Shown: piece by piece, positions 43,204 through 52,864 of the stretch
Position numbering within the stretch: position 1 is the stretch's first letter
Layout of the letters: every line of letters starts with the position of its first letter
NCBI RefSeq assembly: GCF_013141825.1
Contig: NZ_RZNH01000006.1
Location: forward strand, 62,001-126,000
Direction: 5' to 3'
Source: Marinifilum caeruleilacunae
Lineage (GTDB): Bacteria > Bacteroidota > Bacteroidia > Bacteroidales > Marinifilaceae
Length of the DNA: 64,000 nt
Notes under the pieces: model-generated
Told to the model about the DNA's origin: nothing
The model's database searches: none
What the model saw: the letters and a program-made list of their open reading frames with translations, nothing else
Program-made: the position numbers and the translations under genes

Positions 43204-46200
43204 ATGAATAAGATATTCGTCCTATTCTTGTCTTTTATATGTTTGTTTCTGAACCTTAATATTCACGCACAAACCTATAAGCAACAAGAAGTAAAGACAA
43301 AACATTTAACGGGAACTGTTGTATGCAGTTCAGATAAAACCCCCATTGTTGGAGCAACGGTAATTGTAAAAGGGACAACAAATGGAGCAGCCGTTGATTT
43401 TGATGGCAAGTTTGAAATTCATGCCAACGAAGGAGATATTTTGGTGATATCGTCCATTGGTTTTATTTCAAAGGAAATAAAAGTGACACAGAAAGCTCAC
43501 TACCAGGTAGCTCTTGATACTGATAATGTATCTCTTTCGGAAATTGCAGTGATTGGTTATGGCGTGCAGGAGCGAAGAGACTTAACCGGAGCGGTTACCT
43601 CAATTAATGTTGAGGCGTTAGAGCAACCGGCTTTAAGTATCGATAATGCTTTAGCTGGACAGGTAGCTGGGGTTCAAATTAACTCAAGTAGCGGAACTCC
43701 GGGAAGTGCCACTGCAATTACCATTCGAGGAATTACTTCCCTGGCAGCTGATAATAACCCACTATTTATTATTGATGGTGTTCCGGTTTATGGGGCAGGT
43801 GGCTATTCAACAACTTCGTTTGAGTCAGGATCGATTGCAGCAGTAGCCATTGGAGGAAATAGTGCGGCAGGACAAATTGGAGCCAACTCCGAATTCGAAA
43901 GAAACCCTTTGGCAAACCTTAACATGGATGATATAGAGTCTGTGGAAGTTTTGAAGGATGCCTATGCTACTGCAATTTATGGTTCGCGTGGTGCAGCAGG
44001 TGTAATTCTGATTACTACCAAGAAAGGTAAAAAAGGTGCGCCTAAGGTGAATTTTAATATTTCTACCTCATTAGCTACTCCTGTTGATGTTCCGGATGTA
44101 TTGAGCGGACCGGAGTACGCCAACTTCTACAACAGTTATTACGGAAATAACGATAAAGTCAATAATATCAATACCGACTGGTTTGACGAGGCAACTCGAA
44201 TTGCCATTACAAACAATGTTTCTGCAACGGTTTCTGCGGGAAGCGAGAAAGATAATTACTTCTTGTCCTTGTCATACCTCGACCAGGATTCGTACGTAAC
44301 CAATAATGATTTTAAAAGGTACACTGCAAGAATTAATTACGAATACAAATCGAGCGAAAAGTTAAGGTTCGGGAACAATATTACCTTGACCTACACCGAT
44401 AACAATGCAATAAATGCAGGGCAGGTGTATCGTAATGCTTTAATTGCTGCCCCTAATGTGCCAGTGAGGCATGAAAATGGCGATTACGCTTTTGTTCAGA
44501 GTAATACCGATTTTTTTAATCCAATTGCGAAAGCAAAAGATGATATCAATTATGTACGCGATAAACGAATAATCGGTAACCTTTATGCAGAATATAAAGC
44601 CTTGTCGTGGTTGACTTTAAGAAGTGAGTTTGGTGTCGATTTTATGGCATCAAAAGCATACAATAGAAATCTATCTTACGATGCTTCACCACTTCTCGAA
44701 GGAGGAAGTGCTAGTCAAAGCAATATTCAGAATATCAAGTATGTAATCAACAATACCGCTACGGTTTACAAGGAAATGGGCGATCATGTGATCAATGGTG
44801 TTTTAGGACAAAGTTTTGAAACTTCGGAAGAAGATTACACGAGAATAACCGGTACCGATTTTCCTACCAATAGTGTAATGAGTATCGAACAAGCCGATAG
44901 CAGAAGAGTGGATGGAGCACTTACGCAGGAGTGGGCAATGGTTTCATTCTTTGCCAGAATGAATTATCGTTGGAAAGATAAATACTTGGCCGGTGTAACC
45001 TATCGTATTGATGGTTCTTCACGTTTTAATAAGAACGAAAGATATGTAGGCTTTCCTTCATTTTCTGCAGGTTGGAGAATTTCGAATGAAAACTTTATGG
45101 TGCCATATACCTGGATTGATGATTTGAAAATCAGGGCCAGTCTCGGATTTAGTGGAATTTCAGGATCTGGTGGATATTACGGACACCAGGGACAGTATGT
45201 ACTAAAGGATAATGCCTCGAAGTATGGAAGTACCAACATTTTGGAAGTGAAACAGGCAAGTAATCCTGATCTTAAATGGGAAAAGACACAAACATTGGAT
45301 TGGGGTGTTGATATGAGTTTGTTCCAATCAAAATTAAAATTGTCTTTTGATTACTACATCAAGAAGAGTGTGGATATGTTGATATCATCCTCTGTTCCAC
45401 TGTACTCAGGTTATTCGAGTCAGACACAGAATTTGGTAGATATGGAAAACAAAGGCTTCGAAATTTCTCTGAATACCTTAAATGTGAATAAGGAATTTAA
45501 GTGGAGCACCAATTTAAATGTTGCCAGAAACACCAATAAAGTAACCAAACTTAATCTTGATGGCTATCAGCCAGGAGGAGCAGAAATTGGTTATGCATAT
45601 TACCAGGTTGGAGAATCTGCAACAGCATGGTTTCTTTACGACTGGCACTCGGTTGACCCATTAACAGGGAATCCACTTTGGAGATATGCCGATGGCACAA
45701 TTAGTAAAACGCCACCTGAATCGATTACCCAAAACGAAGCTTACGACAACAAATTTGTAATGGGAGATAGATTGCCTGAAATTACTGGTGGGATTACAAA
45801 TGTGTTTTCGTACAAGAATTTTGAGTTAAATACCCTATTTGCTTTCTCGTACGGAGGAAAAATAATGAACGGTACAAGAGCCGAATTGTTGACCTATTCC
45901 GATAACAAGGATCGAAACCTTAGTTCGGATATACTGAATGAATGGATCATTGCAGGACATCAAACCGATATCCCTAAAAAGAATAATCAATCCATTATTA
46001 CGGGTAGTACAGGAGGTAAAACCGATTATACAGTGAGCCGTCAATCCGATCGTTTCCTTGAAGATGGATCATTCATCAGGCTAAAAAATATCTCTCTGTC
46101 ATATCGATTTAATAAGGATCGAATTAAACGATTAGGGCTTAGAAGTTTGGTTCTGTATGTAAAAGGATCTAATTTAGCTACCTGGACAAAGTACAAGGGT

Positions 46201-46314
46201 CCTGATCCGGAAGTTAGTGCATTTGGTTCTTCGGCAATTTATGCTGGTAACGATGAATTAACCATTCCACAGCAAAAAGCTATTCAGATAGGAATTAAAG
46301 TTGGGCTTAAATAA
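43204..46314 (+). CDS. SusC-like TonB-dependent transporter 2b (no STN domain)
   Basis: 1036 residues. A signal peptide (FLSFICLFLNLNIHAQ) is followed directly by the carboxypeptidase-regulatory-like domain (TGTVVCSSDKTPIVGATVIVKGT), plug (SVEVLKDAYATAIYGSRGAAGVILITT) and barrel, with no STN domain. Its plug and barrel are similar to SusC 2a (KYSGGMSNVFAYK vs EITGGITNVFSYKNF; GIDPEVSAFG vs GPDPEVSAFG), so the two look like duplicates, one signalling and one purely transporting. It is paired with SusD 2, eight bases downstream. Confidence 0.94.
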   Translation: MNKIFVLFLSFICLFLNLNIHAQTYKQQEVKTKHLTGTVVCSSDKTPIVGATVIVKGTTNGAAVDFDGKFEIHANEGDILVISSIGFISKEIKVTQKAHYQVALDTDNVSLSEIAVIGYGVQERRDLTGAVTSINVEALEQPALSIDNALAGQVAGVQINSSSGTPGSATAITIRGITSLAADNNPLFIIDGVPVYGAGGYSTTSFESGSIAAVAIGGNSAAGQIGANSEFERNPLANLNMDDIESVEVLKDAYATAIYGSRGAAGVILITTKKGKKGAPKVNFNISTSLATPVDVPDVLSGPEYANFYNSYYGNNDKVNNINTDWFDEATRIAITNNVSATVSAGSEKDNYFLSLSYLDQDSYVTNNDFKRYTARINYEYKSSEKLRFGNNITLTYTDNNAINAGQVYRNALIAAPNVPVRHENGDYAFVQSNTDFFNPIAKAKDDINYVRDKRIIGNLYAEYKALSWLTLRSEFGVDFMASKAYNRNLSYDASPLLEGGSASQSNIQNIKYVINNTATVYKEMGDHVINGVLGQSFETSEEDYTRITGTDFPTNSVMSIEQADSRRVDGALTQEWAMVSFFARMNYRWKDKYLAGVTYRIDGSSRFNKNERYVGFPSFSAGWRISNENFMVPYTWIDDLKIRASLGFSGISGSGGYYGHQGQYVLKDNASKYGSTNILEVKQASNPDLKWEKTQTLDWGVDMSLFQSKLKLSFDYYIKKSVDMLISSSVPLYSGYSSQTQNLVDMENKGFEISLNTLNVNKEFKWSTNLNVARNTNKVTKLNLDGYQPGGAEIGYAYYQVGESATAWFLYDWHSVDPLTGNPLWRYADGTISKTPPESITQNEAYDNKFVMGDRLPEITGGITNVFSYKNFELNTLFAFSYGGKIMNGTRAELLTYSDNKDRNLSSDILNEWIIAGHQTDIPKKNNQSIITGSTGGKTDYTVSRQSDRFLEDGSFIRLKNISLSYRFNKDRIKRLGLRSLVLYVKGSNLATWTKYKGPDPEVSAFGSSAIYAGNDELTIPQQKAIQIGIKVGLK

Positions 46315-46322
46315 TTTGAATC

Positions 46323-47747
46323 ATGAATAAGATAAAATATACAATATTTGGATCAGCACTTGTAGTATTCTGTCTGTCATTTACAGCTTGCGATAAGCAG
46401 CTTGATTTGGCCCCTGAAGACACCACGGTTGAAACTGAAGTGTTTCAATCGGCAAGCTCTGCTGAATCTGCTTTAATGGATGTTTACAACAAAACATACG
46501 AAGCAAATAAAAGTACAGCCTATACCATTGGTGATTTTACCACCGATTTACTGGTTGTTCACAATTCATATAATCAGACTGTAATTGCAGGAGAACTTCC
46601 GGTTGATGACTATACCACTGAGCAAATTTGGGGCAATTCTTACTCTGCTATCAATGTTGCCAATGTAATTATCAAATCGGTTCCTGAATTGGGTACTTAT
46701 AACGAAGATCTGGAAAACCAACACGTGGCCGAAGCCAAATTCTTAAGAGCATACAATTACCTGGTTTTGCTTAAGTTGTTTGGTGATGGTGCTTTAACCG
46801 GAGACTTTAATGGTTTAGGATTGCCGTTGCAACTTACACCTTACGAAGGAACCGAATACGACTCGGGTAAGGCTCTTACAAGATCATCTGTACAGGAAGT
46901 ATACTTGCAGATTATTACAGATTTAACTGAAGCTCTTCCACATTTGCTTGATAATTATGAGGAGGATTTGGAAACAAGATCGCGTGCTACAAAAGGAAGT
47001 GCTCATGCATTATTATCTCGAGTGTATTTATACATGGGCGATTATGCTAATGCTGCAAGCGAGGCCGAATTTCTAATTGGAAATTCGAATTATACACTGA
47101 ACAGTGATTTAAGATCAGTATTCCCAATAAGTAGTGGTTATGATGTACCTCTTGATAAGGAGTTCATCTACGCAATACCTTTAACATTCAACAATGGGAA
47201 TCATCAGTTTGGGACACATTATTATTCCTACTATTTTAAAAGTTCCTATCACTTAGCTGATGATTTTATTGCGAAATACAGCGATACTGATCAAAGAAAA
47301 ACAAGCTTAATATGGCAAGGTTATTCGGGAGGATCATATGGTGCAAAATTAACCAGCTCAAAGTTTAATAATTCTGAAGGACGCGATAACATTCCGATGA
47401 TCCGTTTATCGGAAATGTACCTGACCAGGGCAGAGTGCCTGGCAAGAACTTCAGGTGTGACCCAGGAGGCTATTGACTTGTTGAACACTGTAGCTTCTCG
47501 TGCTGATGCCAACTTTTCGGCATATTCGGTTTCCGATTTTACATCGGGTACAGATTTGGTAGATCGAATTTTATTGGAAAGAGAGAAAGAACTTTGCTTT
47601 GAGGGCTTACATCGCTACGATTTAATTAGAACCGGACGTAAGCTACAGTATAAAGACTTGCCAGAAAACCGATATGTCTTACCAATTCCAAAAAGAGAGA
47701 TTGACATTACCAAAGGAAGCCTGGAACAGAATCCTGGATACCTGTAG
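46323..47747 (+). CDS. SusD/RagB-like surface lipoprotein 2
   Basis: 474 residues with lipobox LSFTAC (C23) and mature start DKQLDLAPEDTTVETEVFQ. SusD features include ATKGSAHALLSRVYLYMGDYANAASEAEFLI, IRLSEMYLTRAECLAR, LLEREKELCFEGLHRYDLIRTG and the C-terminal PIPKREIDI...LEQNPGY. It captures substrate for SusC 2b. Its N-terminus is unlike SusD 1 and 3, supporting a different substrate for cassette 2. Confidence 0.95.
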   Translation: MNKIKYTIFGSALVVFCLSFTACDKQLDLAPEDTTVETEVFQSASSAESALMDVYNKTYEANKSTAYTIGDFTTDLLVVHNSYNQTVIAGELPVDDYTTEQIWGNSYSAINVANVIIKSVPELGTYNEDLENQHVAEAKFLRAYNYLVLLKLFGDGALTGDFNGLGLPLQLTPYEGTEYDSGKALTRSSVQEVYLQIITDLTEALPHLLDNYEEDLETRSRATKGSAHALLSRVYLYMGDYANAASEAEFLIGNSNYTLNSDLRSVFPISSGYDVPLDKEFIYAIPLTFNNGNHQFGTHYYSYYFKSSYHLADDFIAKYSDTDQRKTSLIWQGYSGGSYGAKLTSSKFNNSEGRDNIPMIRLSEMYLTRAECLARTSGVTQEAIDLLNTVASRADANFSAYSVSDFTSGTDLVDRILLEREKELCFEGLHRYDLIRTGRKLQYKDLPENRYVLPIPKREIDITKGSLEQNPGYL

Positions 47748-47811
47748 AATACCTGTGTAACAAACAGGATCATATCTAAACGAATTCATAAAATCATAGT
47801 CGTTTTAAGTT

Positions 47812-47849
47812 GTTAGGAGTCACCTGAATCTTATTTCAGGCCTCTTAAC
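47812..47849 (+). promoter_or_regulatory. Bipartite stem-loop between susD 2 and thioredoxin 2
   Basis: Outer stem GTTAGGAG / CTCTTAAC (47812-47819 / 47842-47849, one G-T pair) and inner stem CCTGAA / TTCAGG (47823-47828 / 47835-47840). No T-run. It occupies the same junction as stem-loops at 23239-23262 and 61744-61776. Confidence 0.6.
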
Positions 47850-47881
47850 ACAGCGATACTTCTATTCTTAAAACTTGCAGA

Positions 47882-49027
47882 ATGAATACAAAGTTAGTAG
47901 CATTTATGCTTCTTATTCTGTGCTTTTCTTCGAATGCTCTAAAGGCTGGAGCTACCGATGAACAGACTATAGAAAAAGGGATCAAATTCAATCATTCTAA
48001 ATGGAATGAGATTTTGGATTTGGCAGCAAAAAATCAGAAACTCATTTTCATGGATTGCTATACAAGCTGGTGTGGCCCATGTAAAATAATGGCAAAAAAA
48101 GTTTTTACCGATCCTGAAGTTGGTGAATTCTTCAATCAGAATTTCATTAATGTAAAAATGGATATGGAGAAGGAACCAGGAGTTTCACTAAAATCAACAT
48201 TTGCCGTTAATGCCTATCCAACACTTTTAATTATCGATGAACATTCCAATATTATTCACAAATGTGTTGGTGCACTTCAAAAAGATGAATTTTTAAAGTT
48301 TGCCAAAGAAGCCTTAAATGGAACAGCCACGCTTTCACATTATCATGAAAAATACAAAAAAGAGGGAGTGGCAAATAAGGAATTTGTTTTGCAATACCTG
48401 CTAAAACTTGAGGCTGCAAACGAAAAGGAACAACTTGCTGAGGTAATCAATCGCTATTCCGATGATTTGAAGAAGGAGGACTTGTTGGAGAAAGAGTATT
48501 GGAATCTTCTAAAGAAGTACGTTCATTCTATCAGCAATAATGCATTTCAGATTGTACTCAAGCATCAACAAGAATTTATCAATGCTTTTGGTCAAAAGGA
48601 GGTTGAAGATAAAATCTACTTTACCTTCCTGAGAGAGGGAAATCAATTGTGCGATAAAAAGGAGAATGGAGATTTTTTATTGAATTCAGAGAAAAAACAG
48701 CGATTTCTGAATCATCTAAAAAAGAATAAGGTAAAGAACAAAGAAGCAATTGTTGCTTATTCAGAAATTTCAACTGCAAGAACACTAAAAGACTGGAAAG
48801 CCTACATCCATAGCATTTCAAAATATCTAGAGAAAGGCTTAATCGATAACGGACCAATGTCATTGTACAATTATGCCTTGCCTGTTGAAGCGGCAGTTAA
48901 AGACAGCGATTTGCGATTGAAAGCAGCCAAGTGGTGCGAAATGGGGATGAAAATTGAAGGTCTTCATAAAGCCTATTTAGATGCTTTTCAGAAATTGAAA
49001 AATCAATTAAGTCAGAGCAAAAAATAA
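47882..49027 (+). CDS. Periplasmic thioredoxin-family protein 2
   Basis: 381 residues. A signal peptide ends near residue 22 (SSNALKA). The thioredoxin domain has CYTSWCGPCKIM (CGPC 64-67) and cis-Pro at AYPTLLI. About 220 further residues of helices rich in Lys/Glu follow, with no clear repeat signature. It is homologous to thioredoxins 1 (26099) and 3 (49061); the MDMEKxxGxxLK segment is shared by all three. A soluble periplasmic thiol-disulfide exchanger is the likely role. Confidence 0.88.
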   Translation: MNTKLVAFMLLILCFSSNALKAGATDEQTIEKGIKFNHSKWNEILDLAAKNQKLIFMDCYTSWCGPCKIMAKKVFTDPEVGEFFNQNFINVKMDMEKEPGVSLKSTFAVNAYPTLLIIDEHSNIIHKCVGALQKDEFLKFAKEALNGTATLSHYHEKYKKEGVANKEFVLQYLLKLEAANEKEQLAEVINRYSDDLKKEDLLEKEYWNLLKKYVHSISNNAFQIVLKHQQEFINAFGQKEVEDKIYFTFLREGNQLCDKKENGDFLLNSEKKQRFLNHLKKNKVKNKEAIVAYSEISTARTLKDWKAYIHSISKYLEKGLIDNGPMSLYNYALPVEAAVKDSDLRLKAAKWCEMGMKIEGLHKAYLDAFQKLKNQLSQSKK

Positions 49028-49060
49028 TAAATAGAGGAACCTACTAAGTATAAAAACCAA

Positions 49061-50320
49061 ATGAAAAATTTATTTAAAATGATTACTGCAGTGGCATTAG
49101 CAATTTGCTGCTCAGTAAATGCTGAAGCTCAAAATCGTTCAGTTGAATTCGAGCACACAAGCTGGAAAAAGGTTTTAAAGAAAGCCAAAAAAGAGGATAA
49201 GCTCATCTTTGTTGATTGCTATACATCATGGTGTGGCCCTTGTAAGATGATGGCAAAGGATGTGTTTACACAAGATCATGTTGCCGATTACTTCAACAGC
49301 AATTTTGTGAATTTTAAAATTGATATGGAAAAAGGCGAAGGACCTACCTTAAAACCGGGTTGGAAGATCAATGCCTACCCAACATTTTTAGTAATCAATT
49401 CGGAGGGAGAAGTAATTCATAGAGTTGTTGGAGCATTCGGTGCCGACGAGTTTATTACCTACATTAAGGATGCACAGGATCCAGACAAGAACTTCGCAGC
49501 ACTTTCTAAAGCATACGAGGCTGGACAAAGAGATGGGGAATTTATGTTTTCCTATCTGCGTGGACTTCGCTTGGCAAATCTGGATAAGGAAGAAGCAAGG
49601 AAAGCGAAAAAATACATCGCCAGCCTGTCAAAGGATGCTTTGCTGAAAAAAGAAAACTGGAACATCATTAAATTTTTCATGAAAGAACCTTTGACTGATG
49701 AGTTTAGATTTGTTGTTGAAAACAGGGAGAAGTATGCAGAAATGCATGGGGCAAAGGAAATTGATTCTAAAATCTACACTACCTACAACAAGAAAATTGA
49801 GTCATTCTCTTACTTCTATCCAGGAAATGGAAGAGAGTACGACAAGGCTGGATTTGATCGAATGATTCAGGATCTTCAGAGCGCTGACTTTCCAAAAGCT
49901 TCAGAATTAATTGCAATTGCGCTTAAAAATGAATACCAGCGATTGAATGATTGGAGCAAGTACGCTTCTGTGATTGATGGGGCTTTGGATTTTGCTTTAC
50001 TAAAGAACTACGAGAAGCAGTATGACTATTTTAACTCTGCTGCATCCATGATTGCAAAAGCATCAACAGACCAGGAAATGTTGACAAGAGCACTTCGCTG
50101 GGCAAGTTTTGCTGCTCAAAATGAATCGAGAGTAGAATACAAATCGGGTTACCTGGCAACTAAAGCTAACCTGCTGGAACTTGTTGGGAATGCCGAAGCA
50201 GCAAAAACTGCAAAAATGGAATCGGAACAAGCCGATAAAGCGGCCGAGAAAGCTGGTACAAAAATTATTTCTATCCCTGCCTTTAAAATGGGAGGAATGA
50301 AACCAGCTAAGAAAAAATAA
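49061..50320 (+). CDS. Periplasmic thioredoxin-family protein 3
   Basis: 419 residues. A signal peptide ends near SVNAEAQ (residue 24). The thioredoxin domain has CYTSWCGPCKMM (CGPC 58-61) and cis-Pro at AYPTFLV. Helical repeats follow to an alanine-rich tail (KTAKMESEQADKAAEKAG) and a basic C-terminus. It is 33 bases downstream of thioredoxin 2 and a tandem duplicate of it. The FEH(T/G)-W/F pattern before the active site is shared with thioredoxin 1. Confidence 0.88.
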   Translation: MKNLFKMITAVALAICCSVNAEAQNRSVEFEHTSWKKVLKKAKKEDKLIFVDCYTSWCGPCKMMAKDVFTQDHVADYFNSNFVNFKIDMEKGEGPTLKPGWKINAYPTFLVINSEGEVIHRVVGAFGADEFITYIKDAQDPDKNFAALSKAYEAGQRDGEFMFSYLRGLRLANLDKEEARKAKKYIASLSKDALLKKENWNIIKFFMKEPLTDEFRFVVENREKYAEMHGAKEIDSKIYTTYNKKIESFSYFYPGNGREYDKAGFDRMIQDLQSADFPKASELIAIALKNEYQRLNDWSKYASVIDGALDFALLKNYEKQYDYFNSAASMIAKASTDQEMLTRALRWASFAAQNESRVEYKSGYLATKANLLELVGNAEAAKTAKMESEQADKAAEKAGTKIISIPAFKMGGMKPAKKK

Positions 50321-50404
50321 AATGCCGGGAAATGTTGAAATGAGCAAACATATCCGAAAGCATTCTTAAAATGATACATTATTAATTATACAATATTAAA
50401 ATAG

Positions 50405-51541
50405 ATGAGAACAATAGTAATTGCATTGATTGCGGCAGTATTATTTGGTTGTGCGCAACAACCAGTTGATAATACCATTACAATTAAAGGAAAAGTACAG
50501 TTTCCTGATAATAACTTTAAAATGACCATTGTAAAACGTTCTGGTTTTGAGAAAGAAATAATCGATTCTGTAGAGCTAAACGCTGATAATACCTACGAGT
50601 TTACAATGAATGTAGACAAGCCTGGCGTTTATACATTGGATTGTCAGAAATGGCAATCGGTTCAGTTTTGGGCCGAAGATGAGGATTTGGAAATTGATTT
50701 TCGTGGACAGGATACTGCAAAAATCAAAATCAAAAATCCTCCATATGTATACATTAATGGTGGACCGAATAATGAGGTGATGAACTTATTAAATTTTAAC
50801 AATTATCGCTCTTATCAAGGGATGATTGCTGCCGGAAAAGTAATTTACAAGGCTTCATTATCAGACAGTAAAGAATGGAAAGAAAGTGCTGCACAGGGCT
50901 ATAACAGAAACTATGAGCAGAGCGATGCATACTTTAGATATATTGCCGAGCATTACGCCGATCGTAACTCGATTTTATCGGTTCTGGGTTCATTAAGAAA
51001 AGAGAGTGATAAAGAGCTGAAAGAGAAAATTCTTAAAACTCTTGAAGCAAAAAATCCAAATTATCAGCCTTTACTCGATGTGAAAAAAGAAATGGCAGAA
51101 GCCCAGGAAGCAAGGGAAAGAATGATGGAAGGAAAGGTAGCTCCCGATTTTTCATTCCCAACAAAAAGTGGTGACAGAACTTATGGTCCTAAAGATTTTC
51201 GTGGCAAATATGTGTTAATCGATTTCTGGGCATCATGGTGTGGTCCTTGTCGCCAGGAAATTCCTCACCTGAAAAAGGAGTACGAAAAATATCATGATAA
51301 AGGATTGGAAATGTTAAGCGTTTCAATTGATCAGAGCAAGAATGCCTGGATGAAAGCTATGCGTAAAGAAAAGATGCCTTGGCCACAGGTACAGGCTCCA
51401 AAGGCTGGAAAAGAGATCATGAAGGAATATCAGTTCTCAGGAATTCCATTCATCGTGCTTTTAGATAAAGAAGGGAAAATTGTTGGAAAGAATTTGAGAG
51501 GAGAGAAATTGGAAAAATTGTTGGAGTCAATTTTTCATTAA
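50405..51541 (+). CDS. TlpA-family thiol-disulfide lipoprotein 3
   Basis: 378 residues with lipobox LFGC (C16). The N-terminal beta domain (about 22-115, ITIKGKVQFPDNNFKMTIV) is DUF4369-like but shorter, followed by a helical linker and a TlpA domain with FWASWCGPCRQE (CGPC 279-282) and cis-Pro at SGIPFIV. It is predicted to be an anchored periplasmic thiol-disulfide oxidoreductase acting with the two upstream soluble thioredoxins. It begins 84 bases after thioredoxin 3. Confidence 0.92.
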   Translation: MRTIVIALIAAVLFGCAQQPVDNTITIKGKVQFPDNNFKMTIVKRSGFEKEIIDSVELNADNTYEFTMNVDKPGVYTLDCQKWQSVQFWAEDEDLEIDFRGQDTAKIKIKNPPYVYINGGPNNEVMNLLNFNNYRSYQGMIAAGKVIYKASLSDSKEWKESAAQGYNRNYEQSDAYFRYIAEHYADRNSILSVLGSLRKESDKELKEKILKTLEAKNPNYQPLLDVKKEMAEAQEARERMMEGKVAPDFSFPTKSGDRTYGPKDFRGKYVLIDFWASWCGPCRQEIPHLKKEYEKYHDKGLEMLSVSIDQSKNAWMKAMRKEKMPWPQVQAPKAGKEIMKEYQFSGIPFIVLLDKEGKIVGKNLRGEKLEKLLESIFH

Positions 51542-51583
51542 AAAAGAAGGAATACAAGTTTAATATTTGCGAATCTATTGATG

Positions 51584-51616
51584 AAGTCCCACAAGCCCAT
51601 TTGTGGAGTGGGACTT
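51584..51616 (+). promoter_or_regulatory. Stem-loop between TlpA 3 and the SRPBCC gene
   Basis: AAGTCCCAC / GTGGGACTT (51584-51592 / 51608-51616) with no T-run. An alternative register pairs CACAA with TTGTG in the loop region. Confidence 0.55.
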
Positions 51617-51635
51617 CCAATTTGAATACAAAGAG

Positions 51636-52160
51636 ATGATGAAAAAACACATTTTATTATTGGTTTCGTTAATCGTTTTAACGGTGACCAGTTCCCTGGC
51701 ACAAAGTGCAATGCAGCCAGCAACAAAACTTCCTCCAACGCTACAGAGAGAAGGAGTTGTAAATGCAACGGCCGATGAGCTTTGGGCTTTAATTTCGGTG
51801 CTGGATAAGGTAGATGAATACAATTCGGAATTTGTACAATCGGTAGAGAAAGAGGGCGACGGTTACGAAGCATATCGTTTGGTTAAAATGGTGGATGGAA
51901 ACGAAAGAGGCGAAGAAGTAACAGTTTTTGCAAAATCTGCAAAAAGAATCTGTTTTAGATCGGAAGATTCCCAATACCCGGTTGAGTATTTTATTGTGAA
52001 TTATTACATCGAGGAATCAGGAAAATCGAAATGTAAGCTTCGATTGGAATCTTATTTTAAGGTGAACAAAGGTGCTGCAAAAACGAAGACCTACAAAGCT
52101 ATTGCAAAGGAACTATCCACAACCTTAAAAGGAATCCAAACCTATTTCAGCAAGAAATAA
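51636..52160 (+). CDS. Exported SRPBCC/START-like lipid- or ligand-binding protein
   Basis: 174 residues from ATG 51636 (ATGATG; 51639 equally possible). Upstream codons in frame would overlap the stem-loop. A signal peptide ends at TSSLAQ. The mature part (REGVVNATADELWALISVLDKVDEYNSEFVQSVEKEGDGY...) has the order of strands and a long C-terminal helix (TYKAIAKELSTTLKGIQTYF) of the polyketide-cyclase/START-like fold, which binds hydrophobic ligands in a cavity. It is the last gene of cassette 2. Ligand unknown. Confidence 0.75.
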   Translation: MMKKHILLLVSLIVLTVTSSLAQSAMQPATKLPPTLQREGVVNATADELWALISVLDKVDEYNSEFVQSVEKEGDGYEAYRLVKMVDGNERGEEVTVFAKSAKRICFRSEDSQYPVEYFIVNYYIEESGKSKCKLRLESYFKVNKGAAKTKTYKAIAKELSTTLKGIQTYFSKK

Positions 52161-52198
52161 TGATTAGATTTTTATAAGATCCATTGAATAGGATAAGG

Positions 52199-52222
52199 CC
52201 GTCTCACAAGAGGCGGTTTTTT
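52199..52222 (+). terminator. Rho-independent terminator of cassette 2
   Basis: Stem CCGTCTC / GAGGCGG (52199-52205 / 52210-52216), loop ACAA, then TTTTTT (52217-52222). Confidence 0.9.
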
Positions 52223-52274
52223 ATTTACACCATTTCACAAAGGTTAATTAAGCTTAAAAAGTGAGTTTGGCTTT

Positions 52275-52301
52275 CACCCTATTTGTTTTTAAAATTGTCT
52301 T
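52275..52301 (+). promoter_or_regulatory. ECF-type promoter site 3 (DsbD-alpha gene)
   Basis: CTTTCACCCT with CAC at 52275-52277 and TTGTCTT beginning at 52295: the same 20-base offset as the other sites and one of the two best matches. It lies 67 bases before the ATG at 52368. Confidence 0.7.
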
Positions 52302-52367
52302 TAGAACAGAAAGAATAAACAAAGGTAATGGAGGAGAGGTCTCTTTCATGTTGTAAAAAGTAATGAT

Positions 52368-52841
52368 ATGAAAAATAAAATTGCAGTACTTCTGGTACTA
52401 ATGTTAAGTGTGTCAACAGTTTCTTTTGCGCAAATTTTAACCCCTGCAAAATGGACAGTTGAGTTATCGAAGAAAGAAATCAAAGTAGGCGATGTAATTG
52501 ATGTCGTTTTTAAAGCTAAGATTGATAAAAGCTGGCATGTATATTCAAATGATTTTGACGCGGACTTGGGGCCAATATTAATCGAGTTTGATTTTGAAGC
52601 TGATGCAAGTTACGAACGCATTGGAAAAGTAAAACCAATTAATGCCCACAAGAAATACGACAAGATTTGGGAAGGTGAAGTAAGCTATTTCGAAAATACA
52701 GCCGAAATGCGTCAGCAAATTAAGGTAAAGAGTTTACCACTGCATGTTGAAGGAACTTTCGATTTCCAGACATGTTCGGACCAAACAGGACAGTGTGTTA
52801 TGGGGGATGATGAGTTTGATTTGAATTATCCTGCCAAGTAA
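52368..52841 (+). CDS. Single-domain DsbD-alpha (nDsbD)-like periplasmic protein
   Basis: 157 residues. A signal peptide ends at VSFAQ. The mature sequence matches the N-terminal periplasmic domain of DsbD (WTVELSKKEIKVGDVIDVVFKAKIDKSWHVYSN), ending with the redox cysteines C136 and C143 in FDFQTCSDQTGQCVMGDDEF. In full-length DsbD this domain passes reducing equivalents from the membrane domain to periplasmic acceptors. Here the membrane and C-terminal thioredoxin domains are absent and the gene ends cleanly before a terminator. It may hand electrons to the TlpA/thioredoxin proteins of the island. The cysteine spacing (CX6C) is one longer than E. coli's CX5C. Confidence 0.85.
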   Translation: MKNKIAVLLVLMLSVSTVSFAQILTPAKWTVELSKKEIKVGDVIDVVFKAKIDKSWHVYSNDFDADLGPILIEFDFEADASYERIGKVKPINAHKKYDKIWEGEVSYFENTAEMRQQIKVKSLPLHVEGTFDFQTCSDQTGQCVMGDDEFDLNYPAK

Positions 52842-52864
52842 ATCAAGTTTATATTGAAGTGAAA

